Shown here: positions 35,019 to 44,522 of the stretch, piece by piece
Layout of the letters: each line of letters starts with the position of its first letter
Numbering within the stretch: the first letter of the stretch is position 1
Assembly (NCBI GenBank): GCA_015686845.1
Contig: JADPRS010000024.1
Location: forward strand, 1 to 52,930
From: Lutibacter sp. B2
GTDB taxonomy: Bacteria > Bacillota > Clostridia > Peptostreptococcales > Thermotaleaceae
Direction: 5' to 3'
DNA length: 52,930 bases
Translations under genes and position numbers: made by a program
Notes under the pieces: model-generated
What the model was told of the DNA's origin: nothing
The model's input: the letters and a program-made list of their open reading frames with translations, nothing else
Databases searched by the model: none

Positions 35019-36527
35019 TTACATGTCCTTACGTTTTACTGCATCCTTGATAAAATAGGGATTATTCATAGCTTTTTTAAATGCCTCAAAAGAAGCTTCA
35101 GAAGAATCTATATTGTACTGCCATAATTGATCTACTTGATCAAACCATACAGCCATTTTTATATTTGGCATGTCTTTGAAAAATTCGAAACCTTCTTCAA
35201 TCCATTTTGCTTTATCTCCACCCGTTTCATTACAAGAAAACTCTGTTACTAAAAACGGCTTGTCTTTATAATACTTCATATAATCAGCATATAATGGATA
35301 ATATATATCTTTAAAATCTCTCCAAACATCTTCTTTAAATGAAGTACCATTATTATAACCTGTTAGTCCAACCCAATCTACATATTCATCCCCTGGATAA
35401 TAAAGATGCGGACTATTCCATTTAAAATCTGGATATGAACGATCATGGGGGTTCCAAACAAATTGTGCATTATCTGCTTTTTCTTCCTTAAATATAGTAT
35501 GTACTCGTTTCCAAGCCTCTATATATAAATCAGGATCTTTTCCAAAATACCAAGTACTCCAAGGACACCAATCTCCATTCATTTCATTGGCAAACCTAAA
35601 AAGAACAGGATTTTTAAGTTCTCTAATATCTTGTGCCCACTTTCTTATATAGTCATCATATTTACCTTTAATGATATCTACGATTATAATATTATCTCTA
35701 TCTAGATATACCCACGGCTGAAGAGTAAACATCATCAATCTTCCATCTTTATATACATTTTTTGAACCCACTGTAGGAATATAATCATCAAAATCAGCAT
35801 AAGTCATTATAAATTCAAACTTTTTATCCATTTTCTCTTCTGTTGGTTGTAACGTTTTTAAATAATTTCCTTCTAGTAAAGAATGTGGATGAAAAATTCC
35901 CCACAACATTTTATCATTTGGAATATTGATACTTATATCTTCTCCCTCAAGATTTATTTCGCTCTTGTGTTCCTTCCAATTTTCAGGATTTATACTTACT
36001 TTATCTTCATGACGGTCCATAATCCAAGCACTTCTTGCCATCTCATTTAATACAGCTTTGTATTCATCAATATGATCTTGATCCGTTTTTAGCCAAAATG
36101 TTATTACACGCTTCGATAAAGGATAATATTCATTTATTTCATAATACATGTTTTTATCATTCTCTATATTGTCTATTTTAGGACGAGTATATAAAAAACG
36201 GTACGCTTTGGCATTATTATCATACCTTATAGAATCTTTTTCTAAAGGCTCAAAAGAACCTTTTTTATTCATTATTTGCTCATTTGAATAATCTATATAA
36301 TCTCTTACGCTTGCATTTTTCAAAGGTTGATTATATATATATATTTTACTCCCATCCGGTGTATAAAGCTTGGTCACAATATCTTCACTGGTTTCATCAA
36401 TTTTAAATGTTTCTGGTACCTTACAGCTAAATTCATTGTCGTAAAAATATTGTTGCTTATATTCTTGAGAATATACACTACTAAATGGAATAATAATCAA
36501 AAATAATATTAATAATATCTTTTTCAT
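35019..36527 (-). CDS. Secreted GH26-like glycoside hydrolase
   Basis: 502 residues with a signal peptide (to about VYSQ). The first 190 residues form a separate domain I do not recognise. The catalytic part (about 205-490) matches GH26 beta-mannanase-type barrels: RFANEMNGDW with the acid/base Glu, NPHDRSYPDF and YPGDEYVDWVGLTGYN, and the nucleophile Glu in FLVTEFSCNETGG. GH26 enzymes cut beta-mannans or mixed glucans; the substrate is unknown here. The ATG at 36527 is 6 bases from AAAGGAG; the upstream ATG abuts it. Single gene. Confidence 0.85.
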   Translation of the reverse strand: MKKILLILFLIIIPFSSVYSQEYKQQYFYDNEFSCKVPETFKIDETSEDIVTKLYTPDGSKIYIYNQPLKNASVRDYIDYSNEQIMNKKGSFEPLEKDSIRYDNNAKAYRFLYTRPKIDNIENDKNMYYEINEYYPLSKRVITFWLKTDQDHIDEYKAVLNEMARSAWIMDRHEDKVSINPENWKEHKSEINLEGEDISINIPNDKMLWGIFHPHSLLEGNYLKTLQPTEEKMDKKFEFIMTYADFDDYIPTVGSKNVYKDGRLMMFTLQPWVYLDRDNIIIVDIIKGKYDDYIRKWAQDIRELKNPVLFRFANEMNGDWCPWSTWYFGKDPDLYIEAWKRVHTIFKEEKADNAQFVWNPHDRSYPDFKWNSPHLYYPGDEYVDWVGLTGYNNGTSFKEDVWRDFKDIYYPLYADYMKYYKDKPFLVTEFSCNETGGDKAKWIEEGFEFFKDMPNIKMAVWFDQVDQLWQYNIDSSEASFEAFKKAMNNPYFIKDAVKRKDM

Positions 36528-36649
36528 AAGCATCTCCTTTATTGTTATGTTTTTTAGACGATATACTTAGAATACTAATTTTTATCACCTTTGTAAAGGT
36601 TTTAAATTTGAATGTCTTGCCTATTAAAAAATATTTTCTATACATTATA

Positions 36650-36676
36650 AAAACAGGTGATGAAATCACCTGTTTT
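36650..36676 (-). terminator. Terminator of the DUF6765-like gene
   Basis: A 12-bp perfect stem (AAAACAGGTGAT/ATCACCTGTTTT) with a 3-base loop and T5 on the minus strand. It begins at the stop codon. Confidence 0.85.
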
Positions 36677-37674
36677 TACCATTTTTCTAATTGGATGTCT
36701 TTAAAATTACGCTCTTTTAAAATGTTCATGGCCTCTTCTTGATGTTCTTTAACAGCTTCTTGGAACATATACCAATCACTTTTTTTATAATGCTTTTGAT
36801 CCTTCCAATTATATAAATCTGATTTTGTTTCTTCTGTATTCAACTTCACTGCATCATAAAACCATTCATCTTTTGTATAATCCTTCAACTCAGTATTCCC
36901 ATATTCTTTTCGATTTGCTAATTCTTTATATCTTTTTATTCTTGCCTCTTTATATCTATTTTTTTGATCCAGTTTTCCAATGGCATACGCTAGATCTTTA
37001 CTCAATAAATCACAGGCTCTATCAATATCCTGTTTTTCCATAGTAGGACTTATATATATCAGTAATTTTTCACACATTCTTCTTGCCGCATCTAACACTC
37101 TCTGTTTATTATAGATTTTCATATACTTTCCTACTAATCTTTTATCCGACCAAAGAACGGCTGGTAAATCTGGTACATAGTATGCATCTGCATGGCCTAT
37201 ATTCGGCGTTAACCGCTCTACTATACCTTTAAAAGAATTAAATTCATCATAACATCCTACAAAATTTTGGTGTGACCATGTATCAGCAAATGAATGGGTT
37301 GCAATTCCAATTCTATATGAATTTTTGCTCGTTAGTGCACTATCAAATAGATCATTTGCATTTTTACTATTGGGCGTTGTATTTAACATATGTGATGTGC
37401 CATCTCTTCTCTTTGCACCTTCACTCATAGGGTCTCCAGGAATAAAATGAAACAGCAAATAAATCAGAAACAATTCTTTCTTAGGCTTTAAAATATTCAT
37501 GGTTTGACTAATATAGTTGTTATAAGCATTGGGTGTCCCTTTGCTTATTTCAAATGCCCTATAGTTATCATCTACATATTGTGATGCATATGCAATAATA
37601 GATGCCTCCTTTGGATCAAATCCTGCTCTTGCAGCAATCAAATAAGTGATATAATAGTGAAACTCAACATTCAT
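36676..37674 (-). CDS. DUF6765-like protein (phospholipase C/HD-like helical fold suspected)
   Basis: 332 residues, soluble, no signal peptide. It starts MNVEFHYYITYLIAARAGF and continues with AYASQYVDDN, LLFHFIPGD and GIATHSFADTWSHQNFVG. The His/Asp spacing in these helices looks like a metal site of the HD or zinc phospholipase C kind. I recall the family as DUF6765, function unknown; that name is from memory. The C-terminal third is charged and helical. It is transcribed alone. Confidence 0.75.
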   Translation of the reverse strand: MNVEFHYYITYLIAARAGFDPKEASIIAYASQYVDDNYRAFEISKGTPNAYNNYISQTMNILKPKKELFLIYLLFHFIPGDPMSEGAKRRDGTSHMLNTTPNSKNANDLFDSALTSKNSYRIGIATHSFADTWSHQNFVGCYDEFNSFKGIVERLTPNIGHADAYYVPDLPAVLWSDKRLVGKYMKIYNKQRVLDAARRMCEKLLIYISPTMEKQDIDRACDLLSKDLAYAIGKLDQKNRYKEARIKRYKELANRKEYGNTELKDYTKDEWFYDAVKLNTEETKSDLYNWKDQKHYKKSDWYMFQEAVKEHQEEAMNILKERNFKDIQLEKW

Positions 37675-37750
37675 GGTTTATTCCCCTTTGCATCCATAAA
37701 CTTTATACCATTATATGATTGTTATATTATTCTTGTGTATTAATCATTCA

Positions 37751-38842
37751 TCATGTTTTTAATTTACCATATTTTCTTTTAAATTCTGCAACTATAAAAA
37801 TCAACATAGGAAAAACCACCTGAAATAAAAAAGCATAATAAGGCCATATTGATTGATCCCACTCAATTAAATCCATTATATTATCATGTACTATAGAAGC
37901 TAAACTAAGTATTATTAAAGCAATGGGTATAACCATAAATCTATAGCCTTTATACCCTAATACTTTTGTTATTCCTTTCGTTGTTGCCATAAGACATATA
38001 CTAAATTTCAAGAATGCACCTAACATAAACATAACAGCAGCTATAATTTCCAATCTTTGCACAAAGTCTCCTATATCAATTTTTGAAACCGTACTATAGG
38101 AAGGAAAATATAAACTTGAAGCATTGTTTACACCCAAAACTAAAATATCTATTGTAGAAATTGATAAGATTAATATTCCTCCAACGAATAAACCTAGTAG
38201 ATAAATTTTATAGGGTGAATTTTTTCTTCTAAATTTACAAAATGCCATAGTAAATACCACTGTTTCAGCAAATGGAAAAGAAAATGCTTCAAAGGCACCT
38301 TTAAAAACAGGACTCATTCCCTCATATAATAGGGGTTTAATATTATTTAATTCAATCTTAGTCATCAATAATAGGATTGTAAGAACGATACCTACCACCA
38401 TAAATGGTAGAAAAAAATCACTCCATCTGCTCATTACTTCAATTCCTTCTTTTACAATCCAAATAGCTAAAATACTAGTGAATAGCTTTACTACTTCCTT
38501 AGGCGTTTCAGACAAAGCAGAAATAGTAATAAAATCTCCTATATTCATTAATATTAAAGAACTCAAATGTAATGTAAACCATACATAAAGGATCCCAATT
38601 CCTTTTCCAATGAACTTTCCAAAGCAAAGTACAAGCATATCAAATAAATCTTTATTCGGAAAAATATAATGAAGTCTTGCATATATTCCAAGTACAGGAA
38701 CTGCCATAATAATGGCTAAAATATCTGCCAACCATAAATCTTTTTTTGCCTCTAGTCCTGTTACTAGCATTGTTGATGTTCCCATTATAAACATTACAAT
38801 AATAAATATCCCTTGTTTATCAGAAATAACTTCTTTATTCAT
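37751..38842 (-). CDS. gerB: GerB/GerKB-type germinant receptor permease subunit
   Basis: 363 residues with ten membrane helices, the amino-acid-permease-like fold of spore germination B subunits. It starts with the family pattern ISDKQGIFIIVMFIMGTS and has SFPFAETVVF in the middle. In the spore inner membrane it binds the germinant. AGGAGG precedes the ATG. Last of the operon gerA-gerC-2TM-gerB. Confidence 0.93.
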   Translation of the reverse strand: MNKEVISDKQGIFIIVMFIMGTSTMLVTGLEAKKDLWLADILAIIMAVPVLGIYARLHYIFPNKDLFDMLVLCFGKFIGKGIGILYVWFTLHLSSLILMNIGDFITISALSETPKEVVKLFTSILAIWIVKEGIEVMSRWSDFFLPFMVVGIVLTILLLMTKIELNNIKPLLYEGMSPVFKGAFEAFSFPFAETVVFTMAFCKFRRKNSPYKIYLLGLFVGGILILSISTIDILVLGVNNASSLYFPSYSTVSKIDIGDFVQRLEIIAAVMFMLGAFLKFSICLMATTKGITKVLGYKGYRFMVIPIALIILSLASIVHDNIMDLIEWDQSIWPYYAFLFQVVFPMLIFIVAEFKRKYGKLKT

Positions 38843-38856
38843 CTGATCCTCCTAAT

Positions 38857-39069
38857 TTACTTTCCTAAAATAACCAAAACAATTTTTTTAATAGGCTCTG
38901 CGGGACTAGGAATCTTAACGCCTACGCTTATTAATAAACTCATTCCAAAAGCAATCGTAAAAGTTACAGAATATAATACTAACTCTTTTTTCTGTTTCTT
39001 TTTATATAATGGAACCATTTCAATGAAACCAATGATTATGTAACCTAAAATCACAAGCACAGTTACCAT
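38857..39069 (-). CDS. 2TM small protein of the germinant receptor operon (D-subunit-like)
   Basis: 70 residues with two membrane helices (about 2-18 and 30-50) separated by KKKQKKE. Small two-helix D subunits are known beside some GerA-type receptors and modulate germination; size and position fit. The start has AGGGG. It lies 2 bases after gerC and 14 before gerB. Confidence 0.8.
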   Translation of the reverse strand: MVTVLVILGYIIIGFIEMVPLYKKKQKKELVLYSVTFTIAFGMSLLISVGVKIPSPAEPIKKIVLVILGK

Positions 39070-39071
39070 AA

Positions 39072-40223
39072 TTAATCCCCTATCTTAATTGGCTTTGATG
39101 TTAAAGCACTACCTTTAATATTTACTTCTACACTTACTTTCGTTTCTAAATTGCTAAATATTTCAGTCCAATCTTGTTTGATTTTTTTCCATAAGTCTGG
39201 CATCTCACGCTGAATGATACTTCCAAATCCAAAAATATCACTTTGATATTCCCTTTGTACTTTTTTTATTACATATTCTATATCCTTTTTAATGAATCCC
39301 TCCGCTTCTTTTTTTAACTTCTCTCTTCCTTTTTTACTTATAAAATCCTCATCACCAGCGATTTCTCCTATTTCTACATCCATTTTCACCTGTATATTCA
39401 TGACAATATCATGATCTATTACTTCTGATTTTACCTTTGTTTTGCTTTTTAATACTTCTAACGATACGTTTATACCTTCTTCTCCTATATTTCTTACTAC
39501 GATCAATCCTCCTTTTAATTGATCCTTGATCATTAGCATTTTTTTCGTTTCCTGTCCGGTAAGAGACCCTACCATTTTATCTTTTTTAAAAACAGCTGTA
39601 CCAAATACTTTAGGAACTATTTCTTCATAGGTTTTAAATTTCCTTACAATTGGTAAAGTAGGGGCTATTCCTTCATTTGATAAATCATTTATAAAATTCC
39701 ATAGTTCCACCCCATGGTATTTAGATATACTTTGTTCTATGTTTAACATATCCTCTATATGAAATGCAAGGGATTCATCAACTTCACTTTTTCCTCTTAA
39801 TACTTCTTTTGCTGTTTTTTCTTTAGAAACCAATAACCATATATTTGATCTGGTTTCACCATCTCTTGTAATGAAGTCTAGTACTGACAAAACTCCTTCT
39901 TTAGCTACATTCTCACTTACAACAATCACCTTTGCATGACTCCAATACAATTTCTTACCAACGGTTGTAATCATGTTTCGAACAGCATCAAATATAGTAT
40001 TCCCTTCTGCTGTATACATATTAGGATTCATTTTTAATCCTTGTCCACTTTCAGGATTTATAACTTCTACTGTAATTTCATACTTATCACCTTTTTTATC
40101 TATTGCCAATCCTGAAACAATTGCCATTTGTTCAATCTCTCGATAGTTCCAGCAACCTGTAATAAAAACTGAATTTATAAATATTATAAATACTAGAATT
40201 ATAATTTTTATCTTTTTATTCAT
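39072..40223 (-). CDS. gerC: GerC/Ger(x)C-type germinant receptor lipoprotein
   Basis: 383 residues. Lipoprotein signal with lipobox FITGC, then the family start WNYREIEQMAIVSGLAID. The rest alternates strands and helices as in GerBC-type proteins (TGQETKKMLMI, IKKVQREYQSDIFGFG). It is anchored on the outer face of the spore inner membrane. The ATG at 40223 was chosen as it gives a proper signal; the gerA stop is 1 base upstream, so the start is coupled. The longer frame to 40280 is rejected. Confidence 0.93.
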   Translation of the reverse strand: MNKKIKIIILVFIIFINSVFITGCWNYREIEQMAIVSGLAIDKKGDKYEITVEVINPESGQGLKMNPNMYTAEGNTIFDAVRNMITTVGKKLYWSHAKVIVVSENVAKEGVLSVLDFITRDGETRSNIWLLVSKEKTAKEVLRGKSEVDESLAFHIEDMLNIEQSISKYHGVELWNFINDLSNEGIAPTLPIVRKFKTYEEIVPKVFGTAVFKKDKMVGSLTGQETKKMLMIKDQLKGGLIVVRNIGEEGINVSLEVLKSKTKVKSEVIDHDIVMNIQVKMDVEIGEIAGDEDFISKKGREKLKKEAEGFIKKDIEYVIKKVQREYQSDIFGFGSIIQREMPDLWKKIKQDWTEIFSNLETKVSVEVNIKGSALTSKPIKIGD

Positions 40224-40224
40224 T

Positions 40225-41766
40225 CTATTTACTGTCCTTTCCACTTGCATCAGATTTTCGCACAGGGTCCTTATCAGCAATTAAATTTGGACGATCCTTC
40301 ATATACCACCATGGGGCTCTTATAACAGTGTCCTTTACTTCTTGTCCTTTTAAAGAAGTAAGATTTAGCATATAGGGTATGCCAAATGCTCTCATAGACA
40401 TCAAATGAATAAACAACCCTATTATGCCAAAAATGTATCCATACAAACCTAAAAATCCTGACAATAGTAAAAAAATAATTCTTATAACAATAATTGCACC
40501 TTTCATAGGATAAATTAAAAAAGATGAAATACCTGTTAAAGCAACTACTATAACAATAGGTGCACTAACAAATTTAGCTTCAACAGCTGCTTGACCTAAA
40601 ACCAATGCCCCAACAATACTAACAGTAGCTCCAACAGGCTCTGGAAGCCTGATTCCACCTTCTCTTAACAATTCAAAAACAACCATCATCCCGATTGCCT
40701 CAATGATCGTAGGGAATGGAACCCCTTCTCTTGCAGCGGTTATACTAAGGAGCAATGGCGTTGGAATCATCTCTTGATGAAAGGTAATAAGTGCTACAAA
40801 AATAGCTGGGGTACTTGTTGATAAAATAAATGCTAAATATCTAAGGATCCTATTAATAGAAGCAAATATATAATGATTATAATAATCTTGATTTGATTGG
40901 AAATACTCCATAAATATAAAAGGCAATGTTAAAACAACAGGTGTTCCATCTACAATTATAGCAAATCTTCCTTCAAGAAGTCTTCCTGCTACAACGTCAG
41001 GTCTTTCCGTATATCCTATTGTTTCAAATGGAGAAAATGGTGAATCTGTTATTAACTCTTGTATGTAGTTTGAACTTAAGATTCCATCTATATCAATCTT
41101 ATCTATTCTGTTTTCTAGTTCTGTTAATATTTTTTCATTTGCCAATCCTTCTATGTAGCTTATAGAAATCTGTGTTTTCGTCTTCGTACCTATTTCTTTA
41201 TGTTTAAATTTTAAATTAGCATTTGATATTCTTCTCCGAATCAAAGATAAGTTCACAATTAGGGATTCAGAAAATCCATCTCTTGGTCCTTTTACTATAC
41301 GTTCTGAAGAGGGTTCACTTATGGCTCTGACAGACCATCCCTTTGTACTAAGTAACATTGCTTCATCAATTCCATCAAGGATTAAAATAGTATTTCCATA
41401 TAAAAGAGACCCAATAATTACATCCATATCTGATGTTCTTTTTATCTCATCTATGGTCAACACTTTATCTAGAAGTTCATCAACAATCTTATTTTCAGGT
41501 ATATTTTTATTGATCTCTTTAGACATAATTGGCTTTATCACATTTTCATTGATTGTTTCTGAATTTACCATTCCATCTACAAGAATAATCATACATTTTA
41601 CATTTAAATTATTCATCTCAAACTCTCTAAATATGATGGTATCATCATTCCTAAGAATATCTTCAAATAGTTTTCTATTTTCTTTTAGCGACTTCTTTAA
41701 TTTCACTTTTTTATTTGATTGTATATTATTTTTACTTAAGTCGTTATCTTTAAATATTCTATACAT
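40225..41766 (-). CDS. gerA: GerA/GerKA-type germinant receptor subunit
   Basis: 513 residues. A hydrophilic N-terminal domain (about 1-260) contains EPSSERIVKGPRDGFSE and NLSLIRRRI. Five or six helices follow, with TERPDVVAGRLLEGRFAI and PEPVGATVSIVGALVLGQAAVEAK, all GerA-family hallmarks. The ATG at 41766 has AAAGGGTGG upstream; the open frame to 41826 is rejected. First gene of the receptor operon. A sporulation promoter is expected, but I could not identify it with confidence. Confidence 0.95.
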   Translation of the reverse strand: MYRIFKDNDLSKNNIQSNKKVKLKKSLKENRKLFEDILRNDDTIIFREFEMNNLNVKCMIILVDGMVNSETINENVIKPIMSKEINKNIPENKIVDELLDKVLTIDEIKRTSDMDVIIGSLLYGNTILILDGIDEAMLLSTKGWSVRAISEPSSERIVKGPRDGFSESLIVNLSLIRRRISNANLKFKHKEIGTKTKTQISISYIEGLANEKILTELENRIDKIDIDGILSSNYIQELITDSPFSPFETIGYTERPDVVAGRLLEGRFAIIVDGTPVVLTLPFIFMEYFQSNQDYYNHYIFASINRILRYLAFILSTSTPAIFVALITFHQEMIPTPLLLSITAAREGVPFPTIIEAIGMMVVFELLREGGIRLPEPVGATVSIVGALVLGQAAVEAKFVSAPIVIVVALTGISSFLIYPMKGAIIVIRIIFLLLSGFLGLYGYIFGIIGLFIHLMSMRAFGIPYMLNLTSLKGQEVKDTVIRAPWWYMKDRPNLIADKDPVRKSDASGKDSK

Positions 41767-41828
41767 AATACCACCCTTTACAAGTTTCTTTGTAATTATT
41801 AGTATTACCAAATTATCCTTTCTCATGA

Positions 41829-41858
41829 AAAAAAGTTCTAACTAATTAGTTAGAACCT
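41829..41858 (-). terminator. Terminator of the hydrogenase/phosphatase operon
   Basis: Palindrome GTTCTAACTAA/TTAGTTAGAAC (41835-41856) with A-run on one side and, on the minus strand, TTTTTTTC after the stem. The hydrogenase stop codon lies inside it. Confidence 0.8.
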
Positions 41859-43324
41859 TTTTTCATATCTTTTCTATGCATATTTATTTTATACTCTTTG
41901 TATTTTTCAATAGAATCCTTTATTCCTTTGTCTATAGATAATTTTCCGTAATCATCTACTTTTTTTCGATCCGTTTTTTCCACTTTTAATGCAGCAGCTC
42001 CTCCAATACATCCTCCTTTACATGCCATTCCTTCAATAAAATTCTCTTGTAATCGATTCACTTTTGCAATCTTCAATGTCTTATCACACTCTTTAATTCC
42101 ATCACAGCGAATAGGATTAAAATCTAACTTCAAGTTTTCTTTTTCAATTACATGGCTGATTGCTTCTGATAATCCTCCTGAGCGTGCAAATATTCTTCCA
42201 AAAAGGGAAGCCCCTTCAAATTTCTCTTCTTCACATTCTTCTAAGTTAATTTCTGATGCCTCAAACATAGCATACATTTCCTCAAATGTCATTACATAAT
42301 CTGTACTTCCAGCTAAGTCTTCTTGTTGAATTTCTGCTTTTTTTGCCATGCATGGTCCAATAAATACTACTTTCGCATTTTCATCCTCATGTTTAAGTAA
42401 CCTAGAAATCGTAATCATTGGAGATATGGTTGTTGAAATATGTTCACTTAATTCAGGATACATCTTTTGTACATGTGCTACAAAAGCAGGACAACAAGAA
42501 CTTGTTATGAATTTCTTTTCTTTTATTTCCTCAGCAAATTCTTGGGTTTCATGATATGCTGTAATATCTGCCCCAAGGGCTACTTCAACTACATCATGAA
42601 ATCCTAATTTCTTAATCGCACCAATCACTTGTCCTAATTTTACAGTCTTAAATTGACTTGCAATAGATGGTGCAACAGCTGCATAAACTTTATAATTTTT
42701 ATTGTTATCAGATTTCTTAATTAAATCTATAATATCTACAATATATGACTTGTCATCAATTGCGCCAAAAGGGCATCTTGTAATACATGCTCCACATTGT
42801 ATGCATAATTCATCATCAATAACAACTAGTTTATCCTTATCTAAGGTTAATGCCTTTGTTGGACATGCCCCTCTACAAGGTCTTAACACATCTGATACAG
42901 CATTGTATTGACATGCATCTCTACATCTTCCACATTCTACACATTTTTCTTGATTGATATAAGCCCTTTGTCCCACATGAAAAATAGCATCTACTGGACA
43001 TGCTTCAGAACATCTATGCGCAAGGCATCCTCTGCATGCCTCTGTAATGGTAAATCGGTTGATGGGACATGCATCACATGCACTTGGTAGTATTTCAATA
43101 ATGTTTTTATTTTCTTTATCTCCACCCATAGCAAGTGCTACACGGTCTTTTATAATGGCTCGTTCATTATATATACAACATCTATTTCTAGGTTTAGGAC
43201 CTGGAATAATTTTTTCTGGTATTTTTTCATATTCATCCTCAAGGTTATTATTCATTGCTGCTTTTGCTACTTCTCTTAATACCTCAAATTTTATCAATTG
43301 CAACTGGTTTCCAAATTTTATCAT
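41846..43324 (-). CDS. [FeFe]-hydrogenase, ferredoxin-domain type (group B-like)
   Basis: 492 residues. The N-terminal half has several 4Fe-4S motifs (CDACPINR, CRGCLAHRCSEACP, CVECGRCRDACQ, CIQCGACITRCPFGA). The H-cluster half has L1 TSSCCPAF, L2 GPCMAKKAE and L3 GMACKGGCIGG, so all four H-cluster Cys are present. It resembles monomeric group B clostridial hydrogenases; the group call is from motifs only. The ATG at 43324 is 5 bases from AGGTG. Last of a four-gene operon with a PAS-type hydrogenase and a PP2C phosphatase. Confidence 0.9.
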   Translation of the reverse strand: MIKFGNQLQLIKFEVLREVAKAAMNNNLEDEYEKIPEKIIPGPKPRNRCCIYNERAIIKDRVALAMGGDKENKNIIEILPSACDACPINRFTITEACRGCLAHRCSEACPVDAIFHVGQRAYINQEKCVECGRCRDACQYNAVSDVLRPCRGACPTKALTLDKDKLVVIDDELCIQCGACITRCPFGAIDDKSYIVDIIDLIKKSDNNKNYKVYAAVAPSIASQFKTVKLGQVIGAIKKLGFHDVVEVALGADITAYHETQEFAEEIKEKKFITSSCCPAFVAHVQKMYPELSEHISTTISPMITISRLLKHEDENAKVVFIGPCMAKKAEIQQEDLAGSTDYVMTFEEMYAMFEASEINLEECEEEKFEGASLFGRIFARSGGLSEAISHVIEKENLKLDFNPIRCDGIKECDKTLKIAKVNRLQENFIEGMACKGGCIGGAAALKVEKTDRKKVDDYGKLSIDKGIKDSIEKYKEYKINMHRKDMKKGSN

Positions 43325-43349
43325 ACTGCACCTCATCTATATTATTGTC

Positions 43350-44522
43350 TTAAGTATACTTTTTTTGAACGTTCTTACCTAAATTCTCCATTACGAATAC
43401 CAATTCATCTATGATTTTTAGCTTTCTACTAATGTCAATTGGAAAATCTTTATTTTGATGTGCTGGATTTATTGCCCTACCAATCCACAGATTTAAACGT
43501 GTGCAATCTTCAATTAGCATCTTTGCAAGTCTTGATGCCCCATCTTTAGCATTTAAATCATACACTATATTAGATTCATCAAAATCATCTACATAAGCTT
43601 TTATTATTTTAAGCGCTTTAGATAATGTAAGAACTCCTTCTGTTACTAAATCTATTCCTTCAATCTTAGCAATAGGAGGAACTTCGGGATCAATCAAATC
43701 CATACTTACTTTTATTTCTCTATCCAATTCTCTAGCTACTATATTAGCCGCGGTTCCCCCACAGACCACTTTTCTACCCTTTCCATTCATCCATTCTTTT
43801 ACAATATAACCGTCATCACCTTTATCTTTCGGTGGACCGGTCAATAAATCTATCTGCTCTGGCTTTTTAATTTTTACAGATACTACAGTAGTATCATCTC
43901 CAGGCCTTTCTGCATATAAACTCATACACGCATCTATTAATTCTTTAGAAATACCTTTTGCACATTTTTTCTTTGCACTTACACGTACTAAATATTGTGC
44001 TACATTTTCCCATTGCCATCCTAAATTTAAAACACCGCCAACGCCAGCATGTATTGCGCCATCACTTACTATGGTAAGTACATCTCCTGCTTCTAATTTA
44101 AAATTACTTTCTTTAATCTTTCTTCCACAAAGTACAATCTCTCGTTTTTCGATTTCTAAACATCTATTTTCTCTGATCATTATATAGGGTGGATTATCAT
44201 ATTCTGCAACATATATATTTCCATCATATTGAATTCTAATCATTGTAAAGGTTGCATAAGCAAGATTTCTTAGTTGACATACTGGAAGTGTATTTATAAT
44301 TGTGTCTACTGTTTCTTCAATGCTAATACCTTCACTCAACATGGTAGCTGCGATTTTAGATGTAAGTGTAGCAAGAATATTTGCTTTTACCCCACTCCCT
44401 AGTCCATCTGCCATAACGATAATCGTACAATCATCATTCCTTATTATTTCAACCTTGTCCCCACACAACTCTTCACCATATTTATGAACACTATCAAATG
44501 CAACATCAATAAAGTAGCTCAT
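43350..44522 (-). CDS. SpoIIE-type PP2C phosphatase
   Basis: 390 residues, no membrane helices. The PP2C/SpoIIE domain covers about 1-225: MADGLGSGVKAN, DNPPYIM, SDGAIHAG and PGDDTTVV hold the metal-binding Asp. The C-terminal 160 residues (with VCGGTAANIVARELDRE) are a separate domain I do not recognise. Related phosphatases dephosphorylate anti-sigma antagonists; here the neighbours suggest it answers to the PAS-hydrogenase. Its start overlaps that gene's stop (44519-44522). Confidence 0.9.
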   Translation of the reverse strand: MSYFIDVAFDSVHKYGEELCGDKVEIIRNDDCTIIVMADGLGSGVKANILATLTSKIAATMLSEGISIEETVDTIINTLPVCQLRNLAYATFTMIRIQYDGNIYVAEYDNPPYIMIRENRCLEIEKREIVLCGRKIKESNFKLEAGDVLTIVSDGAIHAGVGGVLNLGWQWENVAQYLVRVSAKKKCAKGISKELIDACMSLYAERPGDDTTVVSVKIKKPEQIDLLTGPPKDKGDDGYIVKEWMNGKGRKVVCGGTAANIVARELDREIKVSMDLIDPEVPPIAKIEGIDLVTEGVLTLSKALKIIKAYVDDFDESNIVYDLNAKDGASRLAKMLIEDCTRLNLWIGRAINPAHQNKDFPIDISRKLKIIDELVFVMENLGKNVQKKYT

